NCBI GenBank assembly: GCA_964430505.1
Contig: CAYSGH010000008.1
Coordinates: 26,472-90,471 of the forward strand
From: UBA6176 sp032119375
GTDB lineage: Bacteria > Verrucomicrobiota > Verrucomicrobiia > Limisphaerales > UBA9464
DNA: 64,000 nucleotides
Reading direction: 5' to 3'
In this document: piece by piece, positions 1-9,364 of the stretch
Layout: each line of letters starts with the position of its first letter
Numbering within the stretch: position 1 is the stretch's first letter
The notes under the pieces: model-generated
The model's database searches: none
Told to the model about the DNA's origin: nothing
What the model saw: the letters and a program-made list of their open reading frames with translations, nothing else
Made by a program: the position numbers and the translations under genes

Positions 1-3000
1 GGCACCGTGGTGGTCAGCAACTACCAGCACGTGGCCTTGACCGTCGATCCCCTCACCACCTCCGTGGGCCTCTTCGTCAATGGCGTCCGCGTCGCCGCGT
101 CCAACGTCGGCCCCGTCCAGTTGCCCTCCAACCTGCGCCTGAGCCTGGCCAACGACCCCACCCGTCGCTTCACCTCCGCCCGAGCCGCCGCCGCCCTCGA
201 TGACGTCGGCTACTGGCGTCGGCCCCTGACCACCAACGAGGTCCAGGACATCTACACGGACGGCAGGGTGGGATTCGGCAAGCTGCCCTCGCGGCAGGCC
301 GACGGGCTCGCGGCCCTGTGGCCGTTCGACAACAACGGCAACGACGTCCTCGGCGTGAACGACACGGCCTTGCTGGGCTTTTCCCAGTTCGTTCCCGGCC
401 AAATCGACACGGGCCTGCGCTTCGTCGGCGTTACCGCCGAGGCCCGCACGCCCGTGTTGCCCATCGACCCCGGGCTCGGGTTCACCCTCGAGGGTTGGGT
501 CCAGGCCTACCCCGACAACCGCGGCATCGTCTTCGGCGCCTGGGGCCCCGAGTCCGGCCTTTCCACGCCCGCGTTGCTGGTGGGCTTCGACCCGCCTTGG
601 GGCAACGGCCCCGGCTCCGTCAGCGCAGTGTTCCTCGATGGCTCCGGCCAGCCCGTCGTGGTGTCCAGCGCGCCATCCCTCGTGAAGGTCAGCGACCTGT
701 CCACCAACGCGAGCTACGCCGTCTTCAGCGACCGCACCAACCTGTCGCAGGGCGTCGTCAAGTTCGCGCAACCGCCGTACCTCGGCACCAACTCCGGCGC
801 CGTCTTGGTCGGCAGCAATTCCTTCGAGGGCATCGCGCCGGGCATCCGAAGGCCGGGCACCATCGTGGACGGCTGGACCGTCCTCACCAATGACGTTGCC
901 GTGGCGTTCCTCGGGGCCGAGGCGCAAGCCGGCGTCCAAGCCCTTGCCTTGGGCAACGGCGCGGCCGCCTTCCGAAGCCAGTCCGCCACGGGCACCCGGT
1001 TCCGCGGATCGGTCCAGCTTCGTGCGCACCCCGCTTCCACGAACCCCGTCACCGCCGCCCTCTATATCAACGGCGAGCTCGACCAAACCGTGGAGCTCAC
1101 CACGAACTGGGTTCGCGCCGACTTCCGCTTCCGCACCTTGTCCAATCGCGTGGACGTGGCCTTGGCTGCCACCACCACGAACCACGTTGCCACCAACGGG
1201 GAACCCCAGGGCGTCGTCCTGGACACGTTCGTCCTGGAGCAACTGGGGGCCGAGCTGAGCTATCTCCCCGAGGAAAGCTTCGAGCCCGTCCTCGGCAAGT
1301 CTGGCACGGGCCGCTGGACCCTGGAGCTGTCCGATGACCGCGGCCGCGTGCAGGGCGTGCTCGATAGCTGGGAGCTGCGCCTCACGTTCATGCAGACGAA
1401 CCGGCCGGTCGTGCGGCTGACCAACGGCATTGCCTATTCCGGCACGTTGGCCCCCGGCGAGAGCGCCTACTTCCGGGTGGATGTCCCCCTCGAAGCCCGG
1501 GCCGCCACGAACACCGTCTTCTCCGGAGTGTACCTCCCGTTGTTCTACAGCGACTCGGGCATCCCCACCGGCAGCGATCCCGGCGACGTCCTGGCGCCCT
1601 CCAACCCGTTCTTGGTCGGCACCAATACCCCGCCCATCCTGCCCCAGGGCCAGCGGTACTACCTCACTGTCGTCAATCCCTACGCGGACCCGCAGCCCTT
1701 CGCGCTGCGTGCCGACCTCGACATCGGCCTCGTGGTCCTGGCCAACGGCGTGCCGTTCACGCGCAACGGCACCACGCCCGGCTATCTTGACTACTACGCC
1801 TTCGACGTCAGCAGCAACGCCATCGGCGCGGCCTTTGAAATCCCGGCCATGACCGACGACGTGGACCTCTACCTGGCCAAGACGCCGGTGTTGCCCAGGC
1901 CGTTCCTGTACTCCTACGCCAGCACCAACCGGGGCACGACCTCGGAGGCCATCGCGATCACCCAGTCGTCCGCGCCCGTCCCATTGGAGCCCGGCCGTTG
2001 GTTCCTCTCGGTGGCCACCCGCGGCACCAACTCCGCCAGCTACAACATCATCGCCTCGGAGTTCGTCGCCGACATCGTCCTCCTCACCAACAACGTCGCC
2101 GTCACGGCCACCAACAACGCGGCCGGCACGATGCAGTACTTCGCCATCGACGTGCCCGACGACGCCACCACGGCCAACTTCCAGCTCACGGACCTCTCGG
2201 GCGACGTCAACCTGTTCGTGAAGAAGGGCCTGCCGCTCGTCAGCACCAACAGCTTCGACTACGCCTCCGCCAACGTCGGGACCAACGTCGAGTCCATCAT
2301 CGTCACCACCGCGTCCGCGCCCGTGCCCCTGGGCCCCGGCCGCTGGTATCTGGGCGTCCAGGCCATCGACCCGACGCCCTTGGTCTTCACGGTGGCGGTG
2401 TCCATCGGCTTCGACCGCCTCGACATCGAGACCCTCTTCGACGACCAACCCGTCGCACGCGCCGTGGATCCCGCCCGGTCGGCGGTGTTCCGCTTCGTCG
2501 TCCCAGTCGGTGCTCCCTCGGTGGCCTTCGAGATCTACAACCTCGACGCCGACGTGGACATGGCCGTGGGCCAGGGCTCCGTGCCGGGGCCGGGCATTCG
2601 GACGTTCTCGTTCCCCAAGCCGGGCCTTCAGCCGGAACTCGTGCTCCTCACCACGAACGACCTGCAAGACTTGTCCGGCGTTTGGTACGTGTCCGTGGGC
2701 AGCCAAGCCACCAACACGGCCCGCTTCACCGTGCGCGCCGCCCTGCCTCGGGAGGGCGTTCCCAGTTCGCTCGCGCCCATCAGCGCCCGCCTCTTCATCG
2801 CGCCCGGCCAGGCGCCCGTGGTGGAGATCGATGCCGTGCCGGGCCAGGCGTATGTCGTCCAGGCGGCCTACGTGCTCGAGCAACCCCTGTCCTGGGTGGA
2901 CGTGGGAACCCCGCAGGTGGCCACCAGCACCACCCTCAGGCTGCCCATCGTCGTGGGCGAAGAGGAGGCCGTGTTCTTCCGCGTGGCACCCGTGACCGGG

Positions 3001-3006
3001 CCCTGA
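1..3006 (+). CDS. Exported multi-domain protein (LamG, P-domain, PPC repeats), 5' truncated by the window edge
   Basis: The reading frame is open from the first base, so the N-terminus and any signal peptide lie outside the window; about 1000 residues are visible. The order, by pattern, is: end of a LamG/concanavalin-like domain (residues 1-95), a second LamG-like domain (100-200), a DUF642-like beta-sandwich (270-410), and a proprotein-convertase P-domain-like segment (about 415-460, with GTGRWTLELSDD). Three to four bacterial pre-peptidase C-terminal (PPC)-type repeats follow (about 480-920), each with a 'DVDLYL'-like core and a 'GRWFLSV'-like strand. A C-terminal beta module of about 65 residues ends in FFRVAP, and similar tails occur in other exported proteins here. 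P-domain plus PPC architecture is typical of secreted proteins, but no catalytic domain is visible, so enzyme or adhesin cannot be decided. It ends 3 bp from the convergent panB stop. Confidence 0.8.
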   Translation, partial: GTVVVSNYQHVALTVDPLTTSVGLFVNGVRVAASNVGPVQLPSNLRLSLANDPTRRFTSARAAAALDDVGYWRRPLTTNEVQDIYTDGRVGFGKLPSRQADGLAALWPFDNNGNDVLGVNDTALLGFSQFVPGQIDTGLRFVGVTAEARTPVLPIDPGLGFTLEGWVQAYPDNRGIVFGAWGPESGLSTPALLVGFDPPWGNGPGSVSAVFLDGSGQPVVVSSAPSLVKVSDLSTNASYAVFSDRTNLSQGVVKFAQPPYLGTNSGAVLVGSNSFEGIAPGIRRPGTIVDGWTVLTNDVAVAFLGAEAQAGVQALALGNGAAAFRSQSATGTRFRGSVQLRAHPASTNPVTAALYINGELDQTVELTTNWVRADFRFRTLSNRVDVALAATTTNHVATNGEPQGVVLDTFVLEQLGAELSYLPEESFEPVLGKSGTGRWTLELSDDRGRVQGVLDSWELRLTFMQTNRPVVRLTNGIAYSGTLAPGESAYFRVDVPLEARAATNTVFSGVYLPLFYSDSGIPTGSDPGDVLAPSNPFLVGTNTPPILPQGQRYYLTVVNPYADPQPFALRADLDIGLVVLANGVPFTRNGTTPGYLDYYAFDVSSNAIGAAFEIPAMTDDVDLYLAKTPVLPRPFLYSYASTNRGTTSEAIAITQSSAPVPLEPGRWFLSVATRGTNSASYNIIASEFVADIVLLTNNVAVTATNNAAGTMQYFAIDVPDDATTANFQLTDLSGDVNLFVKKGLPLVSTNSFDYASANVGTNVESIIVTTASAPVPLGPGRWYLGVQAIDPTPLVFTVAVSIGFDRLDIETLFDDQPVARAVDPARSAVFRFVVPVGAPSVAFEIYNLDADVDMAVGQGSVPGPGIRTFSFPKPGLQPELVLLTTNDLQDLSGVWYVSVGSQATNTARFTVRAALPREGVPSSLAPISARLFIAPGQAPVVEIDAVPGQAYVVQAAYVLEQPLSWVDVGTPQVATSTTLRLPIVVGEEEAVFFRVAPVTGP

Positions 3007-3009
3007 CCG

Positions 3010-3858
3010 TCACGGCCGGGATGCGGTCGCCGCCGGCGGCGCGGGCGGTGGCTCCATCCGCCGAGCCTCGACCTCGGCGACCCATGCGGCCGCCGTCGCG
3101 CGAATGTCCGCGCCCGTGCTCAGCCGCGGCCGCACAAAGCGCGGCGTGAACCACGGGAACCCACCCACCAGGTCGGGAGTCACCAGGATCTGGCCATCAC
3201 ACTCGGTCCCTGACCCAATGCCGAGGGTGACCATCGTGCGGCACTGGCGGGTGATCTCGGCCGCCACCGGGGGCGTGACCAACTCCAGCACGCACGCAAA
3301 CGCTCCGGCGGCCTCCAAGGCGAGCGCGTCGTCCAGCAACCGCTGGCGCCCTTCCTCGTCCCGGCCCTTGATCCGGTACTTCCCGCCCTCCTCCACCACG
3401 TGTTGCGGCAACATTCCGAGGTGACCGCAGAACGGGATTCCCGCGGAAACGATGGCGTGCACCTGCCCGATGATTTCGCGGCCGCCCTCGGCCTTCACGT
3501 AGCCGGCGCCGTCGGACGCCAGCAACCGGGCGTTGGCCAAGGCCTGCTCGGGCGTCTCATAGGACTGGTACGGCAGGTCGCAGCCCACCAAGGCGCGGCA
3601 CTGGGCGCGTGCGACGGCCCGCAGGTGGTGCCGCATGTCCTCCATCGTGACGTGCGTGGTGTCCGGATGCCCCAGCACCACCATGCCCAGGGAATCGCCC
3701 ACCAAGATCAACGGCACGCCCGCCTCGTCCAGCAGGCGGGCCGTGGGATGGTCGTAGGCGGTCAGGGCCGCCACGGGCGCCCCGCCCTTGCGGGCGCGAA
3801 TGGACTCGGGCGTCTGACGCGATGGAGACACCGGGATGACGTCGCGGGCTTGCGGCAC
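3010..3858 (-). CDS. panB: 3-methyl-2-oxobutanoate hydroxymethyltransferase (PanB)
   Basis: First step of pantothenate (coenzyme A) synthesis: transfers a hydroxymethyl group from 5,10-methylene-tetrahydrofolate to 2-oxoisovalerate, in the cytoplasm. The family signatures are clear: KGGAPVAALTAYD near the N-terminus, ILVGDSLGMVVLGHPDT (metal and substrate binding), GHLGMLPQHV, and the CVLELV segment carrying the catalytic glutamate. About 282 residues, normal for the family. The open frame extends upstream to 3954 into the preceding gene. I chose the GTG at 3858 because it follows the epimerase stop by 7 bp and has GAGGA four bases upstream; GTG at 3831 is the alternative. It is probably cotranscribed with the epimerase gene. 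coaE of the same pathway is also in the window (60142). Confidence 0.95.
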   Translation of the reverse strand: MPQARDVIPVSPSRQTPESIRARKGGAPVAALTAYDHPTARLLDEAGVPLILVGDSLGMVVLGHPDTTHVTMEDMRHHLRAVARAQCRALVGCDLPYQSYETPEQALANARLLASDGAGYVKAEGGREIIGQVHAIVSAGIPFCGHLGMLPQHVVEEGGKYRIKGRDEEGRQRLLDDALALEAAGAFACVLELVTPPVAAEITRQCRTMVTLGIGSGTECDGQILVTPDLVGGFPWFTPRFVRPRLSTGADIRATAAAWVAEVEARRMEPPPAPPAATASRP

Positions 3859-3865
3859 CGGTTCC

Positions 3866-4858
3866 TCAGCGATAACGCGGTGCCATCTGGTCGTGGATCC
3901 ACGCGTAGGTCTTCGCCAGCCCGTCCTTGAGGCGCGTGGAGGGCTCCCAGCCAAACGCCGACTGGATCAGGGTGTTGTCCGAGTTGCGGCCGTTGACGCC
4001 CTTGGGTGCGGACAGGTTGTAGGAACGGTGCAGGCGGATGCCGGCGATTTCCTCGACGATGTCCACGAGCTGGTTGATGGAGACGAGCTCGGACGACCCG
4101 ATGTTGATGGGCTCCACGAAGTCCGAGTGGGTCAGCATCTGGGTGCCGTGGAGGCAGTCGTCGATGTACATGAACGACCGTGTCTGGAGGCCGTCGCCCC
4201 AGATCTCGATCTCGTGCTTCCCGGTGAACTGGGCCTGGAGGACCTTGCGGCAAATCGCGGCGGGGGCCTTCTCGCGCCCGCCCTCGAAGGTGCCGAGCGG
4301 CCCATACACGTTGTGGTACCGGGCCACGCGCGCCTGCACCCCGAAGTCCTCGCGGAAATGGCGGCACATGCGCTCGGAGAACAGCTTCTCCCAGCCGTAG
4401 CCGTCCTCGGGCATCGCCGGGTAGGCATCCGCCTCCTTCAACGCCGTGACGTTGGGGTCGCGTTGCTTGTCCGCGTTGTAAACGCAGGCGCTCGACGCAT
4501 AGAAGAACCGCTTCACCCCAATGTCCCGCGCGGCCATCAGCAGGTGCGTGTTGATCAAGACGCTGAGCATGCACAGGCCCTTGTTCAGCTCGATGAAGCC
4601 CATCCCGCCCATGTCGGCCGCCAGGTTGTACACGACGTCCGCGCCCTGGATCGCCTGGTAGCAGGCCGCCTTGTCCTCCAGGTCCAGCACCACGTTCTCC
4701 ACCTCGGGGTGGCGCTGGTACCAATCGCCCTGTGGCTTGCAATCCACCGACCGCACCCGGCGATAGCCTTGCTTCAGTAGGTCTGCAACGAGGTGGCCTC
4801 CGATGAAGCCACCGCCCCCGCACACCACCACCATGTCCGACGTGTTCCTCGCGCTCAT
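3866..4858 (-). CDS. GDP-mannose 3,5-epimerase-like NAD-dependent sugar epimerase
   Basis: Extended short-chain dehydrogenase of 330 residues with an N-terminal Rossmann motif GGGGFIGG (14-21). It follows plant GDP-mannose 3,5-epimerase closely: NLAADMGGMGFI (78-89), YASSACVY with Cys125, the Tyr154-x3-Lys158 pair in YGWEK, GGREKAPAAICRK with Lys197, and WGDGLQTRSF. In the plant enzyme the equivalent Cys, Tyr/Lys and Lys residues catalyse epimerisation, so a catalytically complete enzyme is expected. Known family members convert GDP-mannose to GDP-L-galactose or GDP-L-gulose; the bacterial role here, probably a surface glycan sugar, is inferred. The open frame runs to 5014, but ATG at 4858 precedes the Rossmann fold by the usual distance. 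It lies directly upstream of panB. Confidence 0.88.
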   Translation of the reverse strand: MSARNTSDMVVVCGGGGFIGGHLVADLLKQGYRRVRSVDCKPQGDWYQRHPEVENVVLDLEDKAACYQAIQGADVVYNLAADMGGMGFIELNKGLCMLSVLINTHLLMAARDIGVKRFFYASSACVYNADKQRDPNVTALKEADAYPAMPEDGYGWEKLFSERMCRHFREDFGVQARVARYHNVYGPLGTFEGGREKAPAAICRKVLQAQFTGKHEIEIWGDGLQTRSFMYIDDCLHGTQMLTHSDFVEPINIGSSELVSINQLVDIVEEIAGIRLHRSYNLSAPKGVNGRNSDNTLIQSAFGWEPSTRLKDGLAKTYAWIHDQMAPRYR

Positions 4859-5050
4859 GTGAACCGGCGAAGCGTGCCCCGCCGCGCGGAGGCCGGAAAG
4901 ATGGAAGTTTTCGGGTCTTCGGGGGGGGCGGTTGATCCGCAGGCCGCGGTGACGGATCGGCTTGGAAACGGCAGTTGGAATCGCTGAACGCCGTGAGCCC
5001 TCGCGATGCGGCACGCTTGCCGGTCGCGGTGCGCCGGCTCCTGCCCTTGC

Positions 5051-6991
5051 CTACTCCGCCGCGTCGGCCTCGAGCGACGCGAGGCGGGAGGCCTCCTCTT
5101 CCCAGTCGCGGGTGGCATAGGCCAGGTCCATGACGATGGATCGCAGGCGCTGGTTGATCTCCACGGCGCGGCCCGGGGCGGCGTAGGTGCCGGGTTGCTC
5201 GAGTTCGACCGCGAGGGCGGCCTGTTGCTTCTCCAGGTCGGCAATCTTCTTCTCCAGCTCCCCCACCTTGCGTCGGCACGAAGAGAGGTGGCGGCGCGCC
5301 TCGGCGGCGAGTTGCCGACGCTCCTTTTGCGAAATTCGGGGTCCGTCGTCCTGGACGATGGGCGCGGCGGGCGCGGGGGCGGGACGCGGCGCCTGGGCGG
5401 GACGCGGCGCCGGGGCCGGGGCAGCCTTGGGCACGTTCCCCGCGCGGGCATCCCGCAAGGGAGGCGGGCCGGCCCCGGCCGCCGTCAACGCCGTGCGCGC
5501 CGAGCCGGCCTTGGACTTCTCGAGATAATAGTCGTAGTCGCCAGCGTAGGGCGTCAGGCGGCCCGCGTTGACGTGGACGACCTTGCCCGCGACGGACCGG
5601 ATGAAGTGCACGTCATGGGAGACGAACACGAGCGTGCCCGTGAACTCCGTGAGCGCGGCGACGAGTGCGTCGATGGAGGGGATGTCGAGGTGGGTGGTGG
5701 GCTCGTCCATCAACAGGAGGTTCGGCGGGTCGAGCAGCAACTTCACCAAGGCGAGGCGCGACTTCTCGCCGCCGCTGAGCACCTGCACCGGCTTGAAGAC
5801 GTCGTCGTCGCGGAACAGGAAGCAGCCCAGCAGCGTGCGAACGTAGAGTTCCGTGACGCGCGCGGGGGTATCGAGCGCCTCCTGCAGCACGGTGCGCCCG
5901 GCCTGGAGCATCTCGGTGCGGTACTGCGAGTAATACCCGGGCCGCACGCGCAGGCCGAGGTCGCGCTCGCCGGCCTGGGGCGTGACCACGCCGGCCAGGA
6001 GCTTGAGCAAGGTGGACTTGCCCGCGCCGTTCGGGCCCACGAGCACGATCCGCTCGCCGCGTTCGGCCTCGAAGTCGAGCCCCTGGTAGATGGGGCGCGG
6101 GCCGTATGCGAAGTCCACCCGCTTGAGCGTCACGACCCGTCGGCCGGGCTGCTCCGGCTGCGGAAACGCAAAGTCCACGGTGGCCGACGGCGCGTCGGGC
6201 GCGTCGATCTTCTCCATGCGGTCGATCTGCTTGAGCTTCGCCTGCGCGCGGGTGGCGGTGGTGCTCTTGGCGCGGAAGCGGTTGACGAAGTCCATGAGGC
6301 GCGAGATCTCGCGCTGCTGGTTCTTGAAGGCGGCGCGTTGCTGCTCCTCCTGGGCCTCGCGTTGGACCAGGAAGTCGTCGTATTGGCCGGCGTAGCGCCA
6401 CAGGCGTCCGTTGCGCAGCTCGAGGATGCCCGTGACGAGGCGGTTGAGGAACTCGCGGTCGTGCGAGATCACCACGATCCCGCCCGGGTAGTGCCGAAGG
6501 TAATCCTGGAACCACAGCAACGTCTCGAGGTCGAGATGGTTGGTGGGCTCGTCCAGCATCAACAGGTCCGGCTCCTGCACCAGCAACCGCGCCAGGTGCG
6601 TGCGCATCACCCAGCCGCCCGACAGCTCCCGCACCGGCCGGTCAAAGTCCGTCTCCTTGAACGACAACCCCTTCAGGATGCGCTTCGCCTTCGCCACCAA
6701 CGACCCGTCCATCGACCCGTGCGCCTCCGTCCCCGTCGCCAGCTCGATCACCGTCTCGTCGCCCGCCGGGGCCGACTCCTGTGGCAGGAACCCCACCGTC
6801 GCGCCCCGTTGACGCGTCACCTGGCCGTCGTCCGGCTCCTCCTGGTCCAGCAGGATGCGGAACAACGTGGACTTCCCCGCGCCGTTGGCCCCCACCAACC
6901 CGAGGCGGTCGGCGCGGTTGATCGTGAGGCTGACGCCCTCGAAGAGCGTCCTCGGCCCGTAGGACTTGGAGATTTCGGATAAGGTGAACAC
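5051..6991 (-). CDS. ABC-F family ATPase (Uup-like)
   Basis: Soluble protein of about 646 residues with two ABC ATPase domains and no membrane segment. Domain 1 has Walker A GANGAGKST, signature LSGGW and Walker B LLMLDEPTNHLD. Domain 2 has GPNGAGKST, LSGGEKSRL and LLLMDEPTTHLD. Between them is a charged helical linker rich in Arg/Lys/Gln, as in ABC-F proteins. An Ala/Pro-rich stretch follows, then a predicted coiled-coil C-terminus (last ~90 residues), which is typical of Uup. Family members act on the ribosome or on DNA-associated processes rather than in transport. The open frame extends to an ATG at 7051; I prefer GTG at 6991 because FTLSEISKSYG is the normal ABC-F N-terminus. No convincing ribosome-binding site distinguishes the two. 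Confidence 0.9.
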   Translation of the reverse strand: MFTLSEISKSYGPRTLFEGVSLTINRADRLGLVGANGAGKSTLFRILLDQEEPDDGQVTRQRGATVGFLPQESAPAGDETVIELATGTEAHGSMDGSLVAKAKRILKGLSFKETDFDRPVRELSGGWVMRTHLARLLVQEPDLLMLDEPTNHLDLETLLWFQDYLRHYPGGIVVISHDREFLNRLVTGILELRNGRLWRYAGQYDDFLVQREAQEEQQRAAFKNQQREISRLMDFVNRFRAKSTTATRAQAKLKQIDRMEKIDAPDAPSATVDFAFPQPEQPGRRVVTLKRVDFAYGPRPIYQGLDFEAERGERIVLVGPNGAGKSTLLKLLAGVVTPQAGERDLGLRVRPGYYSQYRTEMLQAGRTVLQEALDTPARVTELYVRTLLGCFLFRDDDVFKPVQVLSGGEKSRLALVKLLLDPPNLLLMDEPTTHLDIPSIDALVAALTEFTGTLVFVSHDVHFIRSVAGKVVHVNAGRLTPYAGDYDYYLEKSKAGSARTALTAAGAGPPPLRDARAGNVPKAAPAPAPRPAQAPRPAPAPAAPIVQDDGPRISQKERRQLAAEARRHLSSCRRKVGELEKKIADLEKQQAALAVELEQPGTYAAPGRAVEINQRLRSIVMDLAYATRDWEEEASRLASLEADAAE

Positions 6992-7096
6992 GCGAACTAG
7001 CCGCGAGTCTCCGGATGCCGCGCCCTCGCGCCAAGCCTCGTGTTCGCCCATCGGCCGAACGCTGGGAGCGCGGCCATCCCCGGCCGCACCCCCGCG

Positions 7097-7126
7097 TTGA
7101 CGCCGTGCGCCTCCTTTCGCTCTATT
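7097..7126 (+). promoter_or_regulatory. Candidate sigma70-type promoter of ispG
   Basis: TTGACG (7097-7102) and TCTATT (7121-7126) are separated by 18 bp. If used, transcription would begin only a few bases before the ispG ATG at 7137, giving a very short leader. This rests on pattern only. Confidence 0.3.
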
Positions 7127-7136
7127 GGCCCCGCCA

Positions 7137-8936
7137 ATGAGCTATTGCGCGTCCCCCTGGAACTTCTCCCGGCGCCCCACCCGCGAGGTCGTCGTCGGCG
7201 ACCCCGCCGCCGGCGGCGTCGTCATCGGCGGCCATCACCCCGTCGTCCGCCAGTCCATGATCACCTGCGACACCATGGATACGCAGGCCTGCATCCGGCA
7301 GACGCTCGACCTCGTCGCCGTCGGCTGCCAGATCGTGCGGATCACCGCCCCCACCGTGAAGGACGCCGCCAACCTCCAGCACATCGTCGCCGGCCTCCGC
7401 GCCCAAGGCTGCCGCGTCCCCATCGTCGCCGACATCCACTTCAAGCCCGAGGCCGCCATGGAGGCCGTCCAGTGGGTCGAGAAGGTCCGCGTCAACCCGG
7501 GCAACTACGCCGACAAGAAGAAGTTCGCCATCAAGGAATACACCGACGCCGACTACGCCGCCGAGCTGGCACGCGTCGAGGAGGCCTTCGCCCCCCTCGT
7601 CCAGGAATGCCTCCGCCTCGGGCGCGCCCTTCGCATCGGCACCAACCATGGCTCCCTCTCGGACCGCATCATGAACCGGTACGGCGACACGCCGCTCGGC
7701 ATGGTGGAGAGCGCCCTCGAGTTCGCGCGCGTCTGCCGTCGCATGGGCTTCCACAACTTCGTGTTCTCCATGAAGTCCTCGAACCCCAAGGTCATGGTCG
7801 AGTGCTACCGCCTCCTCGCCGCCCGCCTCGCGGAGCTGGGGCCCGACTGGAACTACCCCCTCCACCTCGGCGTCACCGAGGCCGGCGAGGGCGAGGACGG
7901 CCGCATCAAGTCCGCCATCGGCATCGGCGCGCTCCTGGCCGATGGCATCGGCGACACGATCCGCGTGTCCCTCACGGAGGACAGCCCCCGCGAGATCGCC
8001 GTGTGCAACGAGCTGCTCGCCCTCATGCCCGCCCTCGTGCATCGGCCCGAAGACACGCCGCTCCCGGAGCAACCCCTGCCGTGGGATCCCTTCACCTTCA
8101 AGCGCCGCACCACCGCCGAGTCCGAGCTGCCTTCCGGCCTTCGCGGCGGGGCCGAGCACACCGTCCGCGTCGTCGTCACGCGCCCCACCTTCGACGCCGT
8201 CGCGCCCCGCATCTCCCCCAAGGCCGACGTCCGGCCCGAGGCCATCCACGAGGACATGAACCTCCTCGAGATCGACCCGCGCCAACCCATCGCTCCCGAC
8301 CGGATCCCCTGCGACTCGCAGTGGGTGACGGTGGCGGACGACGTGCCGTTGCCGCCCATCACGGCCTTCCGGCTCTTGGTGGTCCAGTTGCGCAAGGTCG
8401 GCCGTGCCAACCCCATCCTGCTCAAGGACACGTTGTCCTCGAACCCGCCCGCCCTCGCGCCGTCCGCCGCCCTCCTCCAGGCCGCCGTCAACCTCGGCGC
8501 GTTGCTCGCCGACGGCATCGGCGACGCCGTCCTCGTGCGTGGCGAGCCCGGCCCCGGGCAGTCGCTCCGACTCGCCTACAACATCCTCCAGGCCGCCGGC
8601 TGCCGTTCCTTCAAGACCGACTACGTCGCCTGCCCGAGCTGCGGCCGCACGTTGTTCGACCTCCAGTCCGTCACCGCCCGCATCAAGCGGCGCACCGACC
8701 ACCTCAAGGGCGTCAAGATCGCCATCATGGGCTGCATCGTGAACGGCCCGGGCGAGATGGCCGACGCAGACTTCGGCTACGTCGGCGGGGCGCCCGGGAA
8801 GATCAACCTCTACGTCGGCAAGAAGCCCGTGCGCTTCAACATCCCCGAGGGCGAGGCCGTGGACCGGCTCGTGGACCTCATCCGCGATCACGGCAAGTGG
8901 GCCGAGCCCGAGCCCGAGCCGGAGCCCGCCCGGTAG
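7137..8936 (+). CDS. ispG: 4-hydroxy-3-methylbut-2-en-1-yl diphosphate synthase (IspG/GcpE), large form
   Basis: Penultimate enzyme of the methylerythritol phosphate pathway: a [4Fe-4S] enzyme that reduces methylerythritol cyclodiphosphate to HMBPP. The protein has 599 residues. The N-terminal TIM barrel is seen in VVVGDPAAGGVVIGG, VQSMIT-like RQSMITCDTMD, and VPIVADIHFKPE. An inserted domain occupies roughly residues 280-450, as in the long IspG of plants, Chlamydiae and Bacteroidetes. The C-terminal cluster domain has CPSCGRT (Cys499, Cys502) and GCIVNGPGE (Cys533), the three cluster ligands. The frame opens at a TTG (7125), but ATG at 7137 is chosen. The C-terminus has a Glu-Pro run. No SD is seen. 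Confidence 0.95.
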   Translation: MSYCASPWNFSRRPTREVVVGDPAAGGVVIGGHHPVVRQSMITCDTMDTQACIRQTLDLVAVGCQIVRITAPTVKDAANLQHIVAGLRAQGCRVPIVADIHFKPEAAMEAVQWVEKVRVNPGNYADKKKFAIKEYTDADYAAELARVEEAFAPLVQECLRLGRALRIGTNHGSLSDRIMNRYGDTPLGMVESALEFARVCRRMGFHNFVFSMKSSNPKVMVECYRLLAARLAELGPDWNYPLHLGVTEAGEGEDGRIKSAIGIGALLADGIGDTIRVSLTEDSPREIAVCNELLALMPALVHRPEDTPLPEQPLPWDPFTFKRRTTAESELPSGLRGGAEHTVRVVVTRPTFDAVAPRISPKADVRPEAIHEDMNLLEIDPRQPIAPDRIPCDSQWVTVADDVPLPPITAFRLLVVQLRKVGRANPILLKDTLSSNPPALAPSAALLQAAVNLGALLADGIGDAVLVRGEPGPGQSLRLAYNILQAAGCRSFKTDYVACPSCGRTLFDLQSVTARIKRRTDHLKGVKIAIMGCIVNGPGEMADADFGYVGGAPGKINLYVGKKPVRFNIPEGEAVDRLVDLIRDHGKWAEPEPEPEPAR

Positions 8937-9364
8937 CCCGCCCGCTGGTCGTCGTCGCGCTCCCCTGAGATGTCGGGGCTGCGTGGAAACTTGGAGACGG
9001 CCATGGGGCTTGATGGAGGCCGCGTCCCGTCATTCGGCGGCACCGATGCCGTGCCGGGGCGTGGGATCTTGCCTGCCCTTGGGGGAGACGACTTGGGCAG
9101 AACCATTCCGCGCGACGATCCTGGCGTGGCCGCCCTGGCCCCTCCTTGCAGCACATCGCGCGGATGTTTTGGGGCTTCATGCGCTGGTTGCGACGCCTCG
9201 TGCAGGCGTTGCGACGCGTCGTGGGGCCGTGGGGACGTCCCGTCCGCGCGTGGGACTCTCTCCACGTCCTGCAACAACGCTGCCTCCTCGCCCCGGAACC
9301 CTCTCCAACCCCCCCGGCTACCAACGAGACCACCGGTCTCGATGGCCCCATCAACCCACGTCAT

